Below the pieces are notes generated by a model, which worked only from the letters and a program-made list of their open reading frames with translations, had not been told where the DNA came from and did no database searches. Below are positions 10,263-25,291 of a DNA stretch of 64,000 bases, one piece after another; position 1 is the first letter of the stretch; each line of letters begins with the position of its first letter. This DNA comes from Torymus aiolomorphi (lineage: Eukaryota; Arthropoda; Insecta; Hymenoptera; Torymidae). The stretch covers positions 218,352,876-218,416,875 of the forward strand of contig CM070873.1 of assembly GCA_036365515.1 (NCBI GenBank), read 5' to 3'. A program made the position numbers and the translations under genes.

Positions 10263-10984
10263 TGTTTACAAGATCCCCTTTTAATTTGATATCCTTTGCA
10301 TACCACACTGAGAGGCAGAAAGCGCTGCTACTAGCTTTACCCTATGCTAGTAGCGGCTCCCCAAAGAGCGTGGTGACTACGCCTTTTGAGAGCGCTGGCT
10401 GTGCTCTTTCATGTCACGTGACCTTCGCGCGGACACAAACAAAAATAAAGGTACGCTGGCCATACCCCAAGGCGCGCTGGCTGCGCCACAGGGCTCAGCT
10501 ACTACGCCTTTTCCGAGCTAAACTACCATGTCAACATTCTGCGTCCTAGCTATTCTCGCGGTCTGGTAGCTGTTCTTTCTGCTTCTCAGTGCAGACATTA
10601 TTATTTCAATTCAAATTCTAAGAAGTGTTGATGAAGACTGCTTTATACCCTATGCTGCAAACACATAAAAATTTTTACAGAGGAGTTGTTGACAGGAAAT
10701 GGCTGTAATGTTATACCTCTTCAATATGACACACTTGTTGATCATATAGATTTCTTCACAACATTTTTTTTACTTGATACCATGAAATCATTCGAACTGT
10801 TGACAAAAGCGTTTACCCTTTGATATACCGCAAAAATTCTTTCCAAAGACTTGTTGACAAGAAAAGGCTGTAATTTGATAGCCTTTCGATATGTCACATT
10901 GTTACTGTTATAAAATTTTATTTATACGTCTCAATGTATAGTAAATTATTTTAAATCTCAGCAATATATTCATGATAAAATCAA
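10263..10984. other. Internal Polinton region without a credible gene
   Basis: The part 10310-10560 is GC-rich with recurring GCGCTGGCTG and CTACGCCTTTT words; an open 114-codon frame there (10205-10549) has no recognisable motif and is probably chance. The part 10660-10905 repeats the phrase TTGTTGACAGGAAATGGCTGTAA, which recurs at 10855 and 12690. Confidence 0.4.
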
Positions 10985-11145
10985 TTTCATTCTATATCTC
11001 GTAAACGGCTCAAGATATCGAAAAAAAATGAAATTTTTGGTTCCTCATGAGACGTGATTATCGGGCCATCTACCCATTGACATTGTCAAATAAAATTTTT
11101 ATTAACAAATTAATAATCCTAAATTTTATAAGACGAAACGAAAGA
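10985..11145. repeat. Internal copy of the 150-bp terminal module
   Basis: From TTTCATTCTATATCTCGTAA to GACGAAACGAAAGAG it is directly repeated at 11285-11440 and inverted at about 405-548. Three copies therefore exist in the element, and a duplication event has extended the right terminal region inward. Confidence 0.8.
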
Positions 11146-11429
11146 GTGTGGATAAGGAGAGCGCAATTGAAATACTCTCCAGTTCCAAGAATCGCGCAGT
11201 GCGAATATCGGAACAAAGAGGAGGTGCGATATATAACGCATTGCACATACGGGGTATCAATATACGATAAACTCATGCTAAAATCCATTTCATTCTATAT
11301 CTCGTAAACGGCTCAAGATATCGAAAAAATAATCAAATTTTGGGTTCCTCATGAGACGTGATTATCGGGCCATCTATCCATTGACATTGTCAAATAAAAT
11401 TTTTATTAACAAATTAATAATCCTTAATT

Positions 11430-11495
11430 TTATAAGACGGAACGAAAGGCTTCCAACATTAAATTTACAACGTTCTTACAGTCGATTGCAGACAT
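11430..11495 (-). pseudogene. Right-terminus mini-ORF copying the PolB start
   Basis: MSAIDCKNVVNLMLEAFR... with a stop at 11430-11432. Its upstream block has a TATA box (minus CCCTATAAATATG, about 11550) and points inward, toward PolB. It differs from the left copy at only a few positions. Confidence 0.5.
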
Positions 11496-11685
11496 AATGA
11501 TCACTTGGAGATTCTGTTTTATACTGAAAGAATTGCAGCAGCCACGTCATATTTATAGGGTGTGTAAGACGTAAAAATCTCGGATAATCTCGTTCTAGAA
11601 CCTTATAGAAATATATAACACATAAAGTATTTACAAGACACAAGCTGTAAAATGCTAAGAAGTGTATTATACCCTTTGATATGCC

Positions 11686-11999
11686 GTCAGATATATTTGT
11701 TCTCTAGACGGTATCATTTGAAAAAGTATACGAGATAATTTTAATACAGATGCGGTCTCCTTTTGAAAGGCTATACTACCGCTTTGATATACTTGTAAAT
11801 AATTTATCGAAGATATACTGAGAGAGGAATTCAATGTCATAGTAGGCTGCCAGATATATTTGTTCTCTAGACGGTACCCTTTGGAAAAGTATGAGACAAT
11901 TGTAATACAGATGCGGTCTCCCTTTTGAAAGGCTATCATATCGCTTTGACATACTTGTAAACAATTTATCGAAGATATATTGAGAGAGCAATTTAATCT
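11686..11999. repeat. Two tandem copies of a ~163-bp subterminal repeat
   Basis: Each unit runs from CAGATATATTTGTTCTCTAGACGGT through AGATGCGGTCTCC and CTTGTAAA(T/C)AATTTATCGA to AGGCTGC. The units join at about 11850. The left terminus in the window shows one unit (1-165); a second may lie upstream. Confidence 0.8.
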
Positions 12000-12002
12000 C
12001 AA

Positions 12003-13850
<1,848 letters not shown>

Positions 13851-14308
13851 CCTAGCTTACCTACTGAATTACAGATATATTATGCATTATTTTGTTAAAT
13901 ATAAATATACCTAATATTTTTAAAATTAATAAATGTTACGAATAACTTTTTAAAAAATATTACAGAAAATTTAAAAGAAAAAATCAATGTTTCATGATAT
14001 TATTTAATAGGGGGTTATCCTTATTCATTATTATCAATATTTATCTTCATATGAAATATACTCCGCAACTATAATTATAAGATTAATTTTATATCACATT
14101 ATTATATTTTTTAAAATAATCAATTTTTATATATAATTAAAACTTAAATAACTTTCCATATTTATTTGATCCAAATTTTTGTGATTATTCACTGAATGAA
14201 TATTCGAGCATACCTAGCAAATTTAGAAAAAAACCATTTTTAAAAACAAAATTCAGTTTACACATATTTTAGAAAACGATTTGCAGTTGTATTAGCTGTT
14301 GCTTCAAT
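13851..14308. other. AT-rich DNA without a gene
   Basis: Very AT-rich, with no open frame of note and no repeat that I could match elsewhere in the window. Confidence 0.5.
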
Positions 14309-14431
14309 ATTGCTTCCTCCTAGAGGAAGCTTTGTGATAGTAAATTTTTGAGTTGTTGTAAAAACATGTTATAATTGTGTTCCGAGGTGTTAGGAATCAA
14401 AATACATGGTTTTTGAAAAATGTCTGTATGG

Positions 14432-14488
<57 letters not shown>

Positions 14489-15962
14489 CCTGGATCTCAG
14501 CTTCTACTCGATCGATTTTGACCGGACGGGTCTCATTTCTTTTGTTTTTTTTTTTGCGTGATGGCGGGTCAAAAATCCGTTTTTTGATTGGGGCGATGCA
14601 TTTTTGTTTTTTTTTCAAATTTTCGATTTTCTCAAAACTGTTTTTTGATTTTTTTAAATGATAGGATCGAGTTATTCGAATCTGATGGGTAGCGTTCGAA
14701 AGAGAATTATAATACCTATATTTTCTAAAAAAAAAAAGTTTCTAGCTATCACGGTTCTTTTGTTATTAACAAAAACGTGTTTTTTTTTTAGAAGCTTATA
14801 ACTCCTAAACTTAACTCTCAATTTTTTTGAGAAAAATCATAATAATACAGAATATAAATAGCTATAATCTGTTAAAATTTGAATATATTCTGTAGGCTAG
14901 ATTTTGAGTAAAAAATTGAAAAATGAAAAAAATCAGTTTTGTATGTCCAACGATTACAAGAGTAAAATTGACTTAATGGCTTCAAAATTCCTTCTAGAGG
15001 TAGATTTTTTATAGTTCTCGGTCGAGTTCTTTAGGCAAAATGATTGGTCCATAAATTTCAGAGATATTTGAGGTTAAAAATTTTTTGACATTTTTTCAAA
15101 ATCGTAATTTCTCGAGAACGGCTCTATGTATCTGAATGGGGTGGGTGGCATTCGAAAGAGAATTAAAATACCTATATTTTCTAAAAAAACTAATTTTCTA
15201 TCTATCACGGTTCTTTAGTTATCATAAAAACAAAAACGTGTTTTTTTTTTTAAAACTCATAACTCCGCTACCGCTACCTACCGATACGATATCTACCGCT
15301 AGGTGGTGTGGAATGAGGAAATGTCATTGAGTAGGCATACGATGATTTTTTTTTAATTTTTAAAAAACCAACCAACAAAATGAATTTAAATGTTTAAAAA
15401 TTATGTCTATTATAATCTATTATAATTATGAATTATGCATTATGAATGCATTATATTCTGCATTATTATAATTTATTTGTGAGTTATGAACTTTTTAAAA
15501 AAAACACGTTTTTGTTAATAACAAAAGAACAATGATAGCTATAAATTTTTTTTTCTTAAAAAATATGAATTATGAAATATAAAAAAAAAGACACGTTTTT
15601 GTTAATAACAAAACAACCGCGTTAGGTATTTGTTTTATTATAAAATATAGATATTTTACTTCTATTTCAAATGATAAGTTTATTTATCAGCTCAAAATTT
15701 ATATAAATTTGATATAAATAAATAATAATTAAATAAATTTAAAAATTAACAATTTTTAATATTCATAAATGAATTTAATTATAATTATGCAATAAATTTT
15801 TTAAAATATTATAAATTTTGTTTTTAAAAATTAATTAAAGGAATCAACAAATTACGGTTGAGGAAGCTACGGGCCAATGAATTGGCAGCGGCTTTTTTTT
15901 TAACAATTCACACTAAAAATGGGGGTTCGTGAGCGGAGCGAGCAAGGGACGAAGCCCCCTAG
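14309..15962 (+). mobile_element. Helitron-like non-autonomous element
   Basis: The 3' end shows a hairpin (GGGGGTTCGT at 15921-15930 pairing with ACGAAGCCCCC at 15949-15959) overlapping CTAG at 15959-15962 and followed by T, as expected for Helitron termini (CTRR before T). The other end has a palindrome GCTTCCTCCTAGAGGAAGC. Inside are a (TG)n run (14432-14489) and a core repeat with CTCGAGAACGGCTCTATG and GTTATTAACAAAAACGTG. The core is shared with 17.9-18.5, 23.0-24.2 and 56.2-57.2 kb. A 5' TC end and A/T target were not pinned down. Confidence 0.45.
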
Positions 15963-15987
15963 TATATATATATATATATATATATAA
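15963..15987. repeat. Short (TA)n run at the Helitron-like 3' end
   Basis: About 25 bp of TA immediately follow CTAG, so the target was probably an AT dinucleotide run. Confidence 0.9.
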
Positions 15988-15989
15988 TC

Positions 15990-16378
15990 TCGAGAGCGAA
16001 GTCTGAAGTATAATACTGAATATACGTACCAAAATGGTGAAAGTGACTTTAATTTTCAAGATAAAATATTTCATTTATTACTTAATATGATTTCTCAAAT
16101 GTATGGTAATCCAAAGCTAAACAAGAAGGTAGAAGACACAACTTTCTTTATTATTTAATGAGATATTAGTTATCATAAAACAATGTATTTTTTTGCTCTC
16201 TCAAGATGTCTCATTAAGAATAAAAATGATTACTATGTTTGAAACAATAGAATCCATTCTTGATAATTTTGATACGGAATATAAAAGGTTACAATTATTA
16301 AAAAAAATTGGATGTTTCATTTTACCTGAGATAGTTATTTTCGGCATGTATGAAGATAAAGATAGATCTGGATTGTAA
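15990..16378 (+). pseudogene. Unrecognised coding scrap, two blocks
   Basis: Block one (about 15990-16158) reads openly, including NMISQMYGNPKLNKKVEDTT; block two (16180-16378) includes MFETIESILDNFDTEYKR and MYEDKDRSGL. The residue mix looks protein-like rather than random AT-rich translation, and the gap between the blocks could be a frameshift or intron. I do not recognise the family. It has no start codon context and nothing coding next to it, so a decayed transposon or gene exon is the most I can say. Confidence 0.3.
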
Positions 16379-17200
16379 CGACCCTAATTTATTAATAATC
16401 TATCTTATTCTTCCATACATCTATTAAGTTAGCCTATATTAACTTTTATGAGTTTAAATTGATTTGAGAATATCAAATGAATATAAAATCTCAATTAAAT
16501 ATATTGCATGCTATAGAATTAAGAAAGATAAAATTCGTCAATAATGGTAGATATCAAAACTTTTGATCAAACTGATGTTTATGTTTACATCTATTAAATG
16601 ACTAGAGCGTTTATCGACGAAAATCTTGTACATGTATTGTGTATGTGTGAGACGGGTGTTGAAGAACATAAATATATGAAGCTTGTGACGTCAGAGCACT
16701 GACTTTGTGTCGATGTAATTCAAAATGCCCACGTATTTATATCACCGAAAAAACCTTGTACGTATCGTGTATATGCGGTATATGCGAGATGTGGCGCTGC
16801 GATCTCTATGTGGAGAGGGAGCGCAAAGAGTGGGAAAAACCGATGTAATGTGTTATCTACGAATTAATTGAAAATCATTCTGCGCATGAAAACGCTTCAG
16901 ACAACCTTTCTTGAACTAGGTCCTCTTCGAATAGCAGGTCCTTGACTAATTACATGAGGGTGTGATTCGGAGGAAGTAATTCTAAGATAGGCGGTTTGAA
17001 GAATTAAATTAACGCCGAATTTATGAGTATTAAGCTCTAGAAGCTGCGATTACGATTCTGTTAAAACTCGTTCATTTTTTTTATACACTTTATATAAACA
17101 ACACAGTAATCTAAAATCTAGTTATCTCTCTCTTATTATTCTAAAAAAACTGTCTTTTCCCTAAGATCCTCCTAAACCATCAATAACATAAAGAGTCTTG
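16379..17200. other. Anonymous DNA
   Basis: No gene found. A TGACGTCA site is at 16686-16693. Sequence around 16590-16890 is a little richer in GC than its surroundings, with no frame of interest. Confidence 0.4.
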
Positions 17201-17202
17201 TA

Positions 17203-17374
17203 CACCCAGTGGACATTGATTCGCGTGGAACGTGCCCCCCTCAATTTCAAAATCCTACAATCCCATTAGCCAATTCGGGTGTAATCATTAACCTTACATT
17301 GGAATTGTCCAATGAGATTCTAGCATTTGAAAACTAAGGAGGCACGTTCCACGCGAATCACTGTCCATTGGGTG
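17203..17374. mobile_element. TA-flanked MITE with CACCC ends
   Basis: The ends CACCCAGTGGACATTGATTC and GAATCACTGTCCATTGGGTG are inverted for about 40 bp (then GCGTGGAACGTGCC). A TA is present on both sides (17201-17202, 17375-17376), as in Tc1/mariner-type insertions. Length 172 bp, no coding. Confidence 0.75.
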
Positions 17375-17690
17375 TACGTTACAGGATTAATTGACAATAT
17401 CGTAGCTAGAAGTAACCTTTACTTATTGGCGATTTAGTTTGTGAAAATGATGAGTATTGAAAGCTATATTAGTGTTAAAAAAATGTTGTCTATGTTGATG
17501 TAAAAGTGATTATAGTGATTATACCGTAGAGTTATTGCAGGTACTAATAGAGGAACACCACCTATTTATGTGGAGGTTTAAAATCAAAACACCATTTTAT
17601 TACTCACTATCCAAGATTAGTGCAAAAGGGTTCCACCCACCATTTTTGCACAATAAGCTTAGAGAGTATAGACATATAATTTTTACTTAA

Positions 17691-18900
17691 GGCGATGTGG
17701 AGTTTAAAATCAACCCAATTTCATTATTTAATAAATTAACTTTTCAAACATTGATTTGGAAAAACACAATTTTCACGCTCTCCGTATATATGAATACTAT
17801 ACTCAAAAATTTTTTTCGAGCGATTCTATTACTACTGTAATGAGATGTACTCGTTGAAAATTGGATCAAAATAACAAAAATACAGATTTCTACTTATCGA
17901 CATTACAGTTTTTTTTAATTAAAAAATTTCCGAACATTTATTTGGAAAAATACAATTTTCACGCCCTCCGTATATGTATACACATATACGGACAGGTAAC
18001 ATTTTTTTTGTTTTTCTTGTGTGAATGGGGGAAGGAAATCCTCTTTTTGATTTGCTGATGCGTTTTTGTTTTATTTCATTTCGAATTTTCGATTTTCTCA
18101 AAATTGTTTTTTACTTATTTTAATGATAGGATCCAGATCTTTGAATCGGATGGGTAGCATTCGAAAGAGAATTAAATTACCTATATTTTCTAAATAAAAA
18201 ATTTCTAGCTATTTCGGTTCTTTTGTTATTAACCAAAACGTAAGCATTGAAAAATGAAAAAATGAGTTTTGTATGTCAACCGATTACGGGAGTAAAATTG
18301 ACTAAATCGCTTCAAAATTCCTTGTAGAGGTAGATTTTGGGTAGCTCTCGGTCGAGTTCTGTCAGCAAAATGATTGGTTCATAAATTTCAGAGATATTTG
18401 AGGTTAAAATTTTTTTAACCTTTTGTTCAAATCGCAATTTCTCGAGAACGGCACTATATATCAGCTCCATATTTATAGACAATATGACAAATGTGATATA
18501 GATAATATGTGTGCTAATTTTCATCAAAATCGAACGCTTACTTTTTGAGACATTTGATATTGAAAATTTTCGTATTTTATTCAAAGTCAATTTCTTTGTC
18601 GCATGATAACTAGTGAAAAAAATTGATTTAATCATGTTGAAATTTTGTGGACATGCAGAGTTTGAGGTTAAAATTAGGTTAAAGTTTAAGGTTAAAATTT
18701 TTTACGGTTTTTTTCAAAATCATGATTTTGAAAAATCACATTTCATGTATCAGTTTGAAATTTATAGACTATTTTGTATGTGATATATCAATGGCGGAGC
18801 GGAATAAGGTCGAATTTTAAATATTAATGAATTTTTAAATCATTGTAAATTTTTAAATCATTTTAAAATACGTAGAATGAATAAACATATGTTATATTTG
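17691..18900 (+). mobile_element. TTAA-flanked repeat element (GGCGATGTGG end), second end not found
   Basis: TTAA at 17687-17690 is followed by GGCGATGTGGAGTTTAAAATC, the same terminus (inverted) as the right end of the element in the copia RT (38796, TTAA outside). Inside, the TCCAAATCAATG / ACGGAGCGCC-type phrases occur twice (about 17740 and 17930), and from about 18060 the core repeat shared with the Helitron-like element follows. The right limit is where recognisable homology ends. Confidence 0.5.
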
Positions 18901-18921
18901 AACGATATGCTATATATATAG

Positions 18922-19885
18922 TGTGACGTCAAATCAAAATTTTCCCTTTATTTCTTTCTCTTTTGGTCATATTCTTTTTGATTCTGAGAATTCTTAAATA
19001 AAAGTATACTTAAATATTACTCACGATTGCGACATCATCCGATCGTCGGATGATGCCTCAATCTACTAGTTCTAATTAATTGATTGTTTACACAGTTGTG
19101 TATACCGTCTAATGGAGACGTTCAAAATACATTTTTTTGGCACGCGCTGTCGCACGATGCGTATAGCTCTATCAGAGGGTAAATACGCGTGCCTTATTCT
19201 TTTGAATTCTTCTAGAAATACTCGCGCTTAATTAAATACTGTTCGCAATCGAGACATCATCCGATCACCGAATGATGGCTCGATTAATTGCTTTTTACTG
19301 ATATTGTTTACACAGTTGTGCATACTATTTCATAGAGACGTATTTATGAAGTATATTTTTCGGGTTTTTCCCACCACGCGCTGTCGCGTCATGCGTATGA
19401 CTCTATTGAAGGGTAAACACAGGTGTTCTCTCTTTTGTAATATTTAGTATAAAAGGGCTTCCAAAATGCTCCTCATCGCTCTAAAGTCCAAGATAGTCCG
19501 CGATACGCAACTCAGCTCAGGCCCGAGACCCCTCGTAAAAGGTCTACCGACGGAACAGTAGTCCGCGATACGCGACTCCCGCTAGGTAACTAACATTAAA
19601 AATTATCTTAAATAAAGGGCGCTTGCTACGAGTAGACTAAACGTGACGCGTCTAGTCAACTCAAGTGCAGCTCCGTTTTCCGTTTTGAATCATAATTTCG
19701 ATTGTAAAGGTGCCAGCTGCATCTCGGGTTCATCTACATATTTTGTACTTGACTCCCTCACCTCAAGGGATCGTCAGTCTAGTTCTTGCTCTGCTCAAGT
19801 GCAGTACCTTTAGTAGCCTCCGACATAAAGTCTCGCGATTATATTAACTTTAAGTGTTTAAATAAAAGAATCGTTAGCTATCACA
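18922..19885 (+). repeat. Putative solo LTR
   Basis: It starts TGTGACGTCA and ends TATCACA, giving short inverted TG...CA ends. A TATA box (AGTATAAAAGGGC, about 19448) is followed by a repeated phrase AGTCCGCGATACGC and by AATAAA signals near 19609 and 19860. The upstream half contains two direct copies of a ~180-bp unit (about 19023-19205 and 19248-19430). No internal retrotransposon region and no clear target duplication were found. Confidence 0.45.
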
Positions 19886-19951
19886 TCTACTAGTATTCTT
19901 TTGAGCGCTGTGATTCCAACATCCAATTTTTGCCAAACCACAAAATATATA

Positions 19952-20649
<698 letters not shown>

Positions 20650-20775
20650 TTAGTCCTGGCGCAGCCCATAAGTGGCCGTAGGCCATTGATGTCCAAGGTT
20701 CCACTAGGGTTTTTCTATGTATTTTGACTCCCTGAATCCGAATCCGCAAGGGTTTTACGATAAAGTGGGATATTA

Positions 20776-21779
20776 ATTAGTTATAAACAATTTTATCAAT
20801 AATTACGCGAATTTCACATTTTCATATGAAGGTAAGTGCCATTGTAATTTTTTTGTAGTATTTTGAAGCATAATATATCACAAAATATATACGTAGTCTA
20901 AAATTAACAATAATAATAAATATAAAATACATAAACAATTGAGATATCATAATCAAGACAACTCTTATAATGATATGGGAGTGTAAGCCGTAGCTTTAAA
21001 ATATTAACTTTAAACAATGTTATGACGTTTTTAAAATAATTTCAATAACAACAAATAAATATATAAATTAATTAAATAGTAAAAAAAAATTCTAATTTAT
21101 GGACTTTTTATAAACTTTCTTTTTCAAACGTTTCAATACAGTGAATATTATATTTATTTTTACATGTTTTTTCTCTTTGGCAAAAACAGAATGAACAAAA
21201 TTCAATTTCAGCAGCGACACAATAGCACCTTTTTCTTGTGCAAACTTTACAATTACAGCTATAAGATACCAATTCATCTACTGGTGGTAATAATACTATA
21301 ACTGTAGCAGAGACTCGCAACATGTTTAGCGCGAATTACTCTTTAATTTGAACTTAAAAAATATTTATGTCAAGTAAATGCATAAAAGTTATTTATGTAA
21401 ACTTACAAGTTAAAGTATTGACTCGTCCTGAAAACTAATAAATTGAAATAATTTAAATTATATATATTACTTTATTTATAATTATTAATAATTAATTATA
21501 TCTTATAACTTTATTTGAATGTAATTTTTACTATCCCCAGAAAAAAGTCACCAAGAAATGACAATATCTGGTTTTCATTCATATATCTTTATTGAAGTTG
21601 TCTAATATTTTAATTGTTTATGAATTTTATATTAATTATTATTGTTAACTTTGTATTACTTATGTATTTTGTGACACATTATGCCTCAAAATACTATAAA
21701 AATACTATTACAATGGCACTTACCTAGTTGTAAAAATCTGAAATTCTCGTAATTATTAATAAAATTGTTTATAACTAAT
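20776..21779. mobile_element. Transposon remnant with ~200-bp terminal inverted repeats
   Basis: Left arm 20777 to about 20985 pairs with about 21590 to 21778: outer TTAGTTATAAACAATTTTAT, then GGTAAGTGCCATTGTAAT, TAGTATTTTGA and ATAAACAATT. The centre (21092-21323, minus) encodes a cysteine-rich scrap. The right end abuts the long (AT) run. Confidence 0.7.
21108..21323 (-). pseudogene. Cysteine-rich (CXC-like) ORF scrap within the TIR element
   Basis: The frame has SCNCKVCTRKRCYCVAAE then FCSFCFCQREKTCKN, a spacing like tesmin/TSO1-type CXC domains, which bind zinc and DNA. Similar cysteine-rich tails occur in transposon proteins of arthropods. It starts MLRVSATVIV and lacks any longer domain, so it is probably the C-terminal remnant of a transposon-encoded protein. 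The family call rests only on cysteine spacing. Confidence 0.35.
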
Positions 21780-21780
21780 T

Positions 21781-22308
<528 letters not shown>

Positions 22309-22980
22309 ATACTGGAGATTTCCTCGTTACAATATATTTATTTATTTTTATTTTAAATATTAAACGGGCGGGAGCCCTTAAATGCATAATACGAAAGGTG
22401 GCGAAATATGTATGAACATTATTTGCTTTTATCAGATAATAAATAATAATAACGTAATAATTTAGAAGATAAGAATTTACTTTTTAGAAATTTGTGATTT
22501 CAATACTTTACAAGTCTATATTTGTAGTATTATACAAGTGGAATATATTCTACGAATATGTATTAATGTAATAATATAAGCTTACTAAAGAATTTCTTTC
22601 AGGATTTATAGATACATTGCAAATATTTATGTGGCAGTAATTGTAATAGTTTTTCTGTGCCACCTATTGATGGCCCTGAAAGTTTGTTGACTACATTAAT
22701 AAGTAGCAGCCTCATTTTTTTCTGGTTTGTGCACGTCAATTTTCGTGAAATATGTATGGAAGTACAACAGATATGCTACCAATAGAAATGGAGATTCGAA
22801 ACGACAATATGTGTGTAAACATTACAATTTCAGGAAATACTTTACAAAAACTTTTCCACTAAAAAGAATAATATTTCATATTATTTGAGTAAACTATAAT
22901 TTTTAATTAAAAAAAATATTTGTTAAAATGATGTTTAAAATATAATATATCGTATTTTTTCTCTTTAGTTGGGGAATTGA
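22309..22980. other. Anonymous DNA
   Basis: No gene or matched repeat seen. Confidence 0.4.
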
Positions 22981-24260
22981 GGCCTTATCATTCTACAGCT
23001 CGTAAAATATTATTTCGATTTTTATGGATTCTTCATGAAGCGATTTGAAAAGAGGGCTAAAACAGTTTTAACAGTTTTAACCTCAAATATCTCTGAAATT
23101 TATAAACTAATTCTTTTACCCTCACAATTCATGTAATAAATAATATACAAACTCTACACCTCCATGAAATCTAGATCTCCATCATATTTCAAAGTAATTA
23201 AATTTTACTCTAGTTATTGTGCAACATAGAAAGTCATTTTCAGAAATACCAAAATTTTAAATATCTCAAAAACTAACCATATCGCATACAAAATAGTCTA
23301 TAAATTTCAAACTGATACATTAAGTCGTCATTGAGAAATTACGAATTTGAAAAATACGTAACAAAATTTTAACCTTAAATATCTCTAAAAATTATAAGAC
23401 AATTCTTTTACCTAAAGGACTTACACCATAAACATATAAACTCTACATCTCTACAATATTTCAATATGATTAAACCAATTTTTTTTCACTAGTTATCATG
23501 CGACAAAGAAAATGACTTTGCAAAATATGAACATTTTGAATATAAAATATCGCAAAAAGTAATCGAACGATCTTGATGAAAATTCGTGTGATATTGATAT
23601 TATCAATATCACACACAAAATTTTCTATAAATTTGGAGCTGATTCATCGAACTGTTCTCGAGAAATTACGATTTGAAAAAACGGTTAAGAAAATTTTAAC
23701 GTCAAATATCTCTGAAATTTATTGACCAATCATTTAGCCCAAAGAACTTAGCCGAGAGCTATCCAAAATCTACCTCTAAAAGGAATTTCAAAGCGATTAA
23801 GTCAATTTTAATAAAGTAAACGTGCTTCATACAAAACGCATATCTTTTATTTTTTAATTTTTTTCTAAAAAACTAGTCGACAGAATGGATTCAAATTTTT
23901 ACAGATTATAGCTTTTTGTATTCTGTATTATCATGATTTTTCTCAAAAAATTGACTGTCTATTTTTGGAGTTATAAACTTAAAAAAAAGAACACGTTTTT
24001 GTTAATAACAAAAGAACCGCAATAACTAATGTATTTTTTTTGTGGAAAATATAGGTTTTTTTATGCTCTTTCGAATGCTATCTGTCCGATTCAAATATCT
24101 CAATGTTATCATTAAAAAAACGCACAAATGAATTTTGTGAAAATTGAAAATTCGAAATAAAACAAAAACGCATCGGCGAATCAAAAAGAGGACTTCCTTC
24201 CCCCATTCACACAAGAAAAACAAAGAAAATATGACCTGTCCGGTTAAAATCGACTCAACT
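22981..24260 (-). repeat. Inverted copy of the core repeat
   Basis: On the minus strand it carries the same phrases as 14.5-15.3 and 18.1-18.8 kb: TTTCTCGAGAACGG-type, AACCTCAAATATCTCTGAAATTTAT (inverted), and GTTATTAACAAAAACGTG. No clear termini; three sub-blocks repeat the AATATCTC(T/A)AA phrase. Non-coding. Confidence 0.6.
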
Positions 24261-25291
24261 TATCCGGGAATGACTTATTTTGCGCACTAGTTGCGTAATC
24301 TACTATTATTTTTTTCAAACTTATTTTATAAAATTAACCTTAAGTTTTTATTTTTTTTAAATGTCTTTTTCTTCGACTTAATATATTTAAAAGTACAATT
24401 AAAGTAAATTGATATTGTTTCCGCGCTATCTAGGAAGCAGCTTCAAAAAGTATCTCATGTGCTGATGTTTTTCGGTTTTATTTATATTCGATTTATTTCT
24501 ATTTATTTCTTTGAAAAAACGAATTTGGTTCGAAGATATAAAAAACCTATCTCTATGCCAAATTTCAGGACGATTGGTTGATTTTTACTCCTGTTATCGT
24601 ATGAGTACGAAAACGCACTTCTCTTCTAAAATAATTTTTTCCTCGAAAGCAGGTGACGATAATTTTTTGAAATTTGAACTAAATATTGTACTAGATAAGT
24701 GTAATAAATGGTTAAAATTGTAATTCGATAAATAAAATATTTTTTTAGAAATTAATTAATGACGGTATACACCGTATTTTCATTAATAACAAATGGCAGA
24801 CTAAAGTGTAAGTAGGCAGCGAAAATGTAAGTAATCAAAAGACCTTTCAATAAAAATTTATGATGTTAAGTGGGCAAGCCTGGGTTAAAGCCTAAAAAAC
24901 AGATTTTAGAATAATTAGTCTGGTCATTGTTTTTTCAAATGCATATAAAAAACAACTGTATACCTCAAAAATATACATAAAAAATAACATTTGAACACCT
25001 CCCTGGCTCCTTTATTTTGATTTATAAGTCTGTAATAAACACTGGATTGAAGATCAATTTTTGCATATCACCTCAGGGCACGTAGCGCTGCACTGGAATG
25101 CCTTGACCAAATGAGCTCAAATTGGGTGCTACACTGCTATAGTAAAGCAAATATGAAAAAGTTGAATACTTTCATTAAGGGTAGAAGGTACTGATTTTTG
25201 GCCAAAAAATCGATTTTTTTTATCGTTTTAACTATTTTTTAGCCATTTTTCTACCCGAAAACCTACTCCTAAGGTCATAATTTTCATGTAA
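24261..25291. other. Anonymous DNA
   Basis: No gene recognised. A 70-codon frame at 24511-24723 has no motif. Confidence 0.4.

Larger units (their letters stand above)
1..12002. mobile_element. Polinton/Maverick DNA transposon, internally deleted, cut by the window start
   Basis: The span is bounded by inverted repeats: bases 1-548 match the reverse complement of about 11292-11840. It holds the two hallmark Polinton genes in convergent order, integrase (plus) and protein-primed DNA polymerase B (minus). The capsid, protease and packaging ATPase genes of a full 15-20 kb Polinton are absent, and the integrase has only its 3' end, so the copy is internally deleted. Without the LINE at 1141-5989 about 7.2 kb of Polinton remain. 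The outer tip of the left terminus lies outside the window, so I could not check the 6-bp target duplication. The right limit at 12002 is the end of a recognisable subterminal repeat, not a proven end. Confidence 0.85.
11292..12002 (-). repeat. Right terminal inverted repeat of the Polinton
   Basis: It pairs with 1-548 up to 11840 and then continues with a second copy of its own subterminal repeat. It has the same promoter (11496-11605) and mini-ORF (11430-11495) as the left terminus. Confidence 0.85.

Noticed and set aside
10205..10549. 114-codon plus-strand ORF in GC-rich Polinton DNA
   Set aside because: No motif; GC-rich sequence has few stops, and the start overlaps the opposing polymerase promoter.
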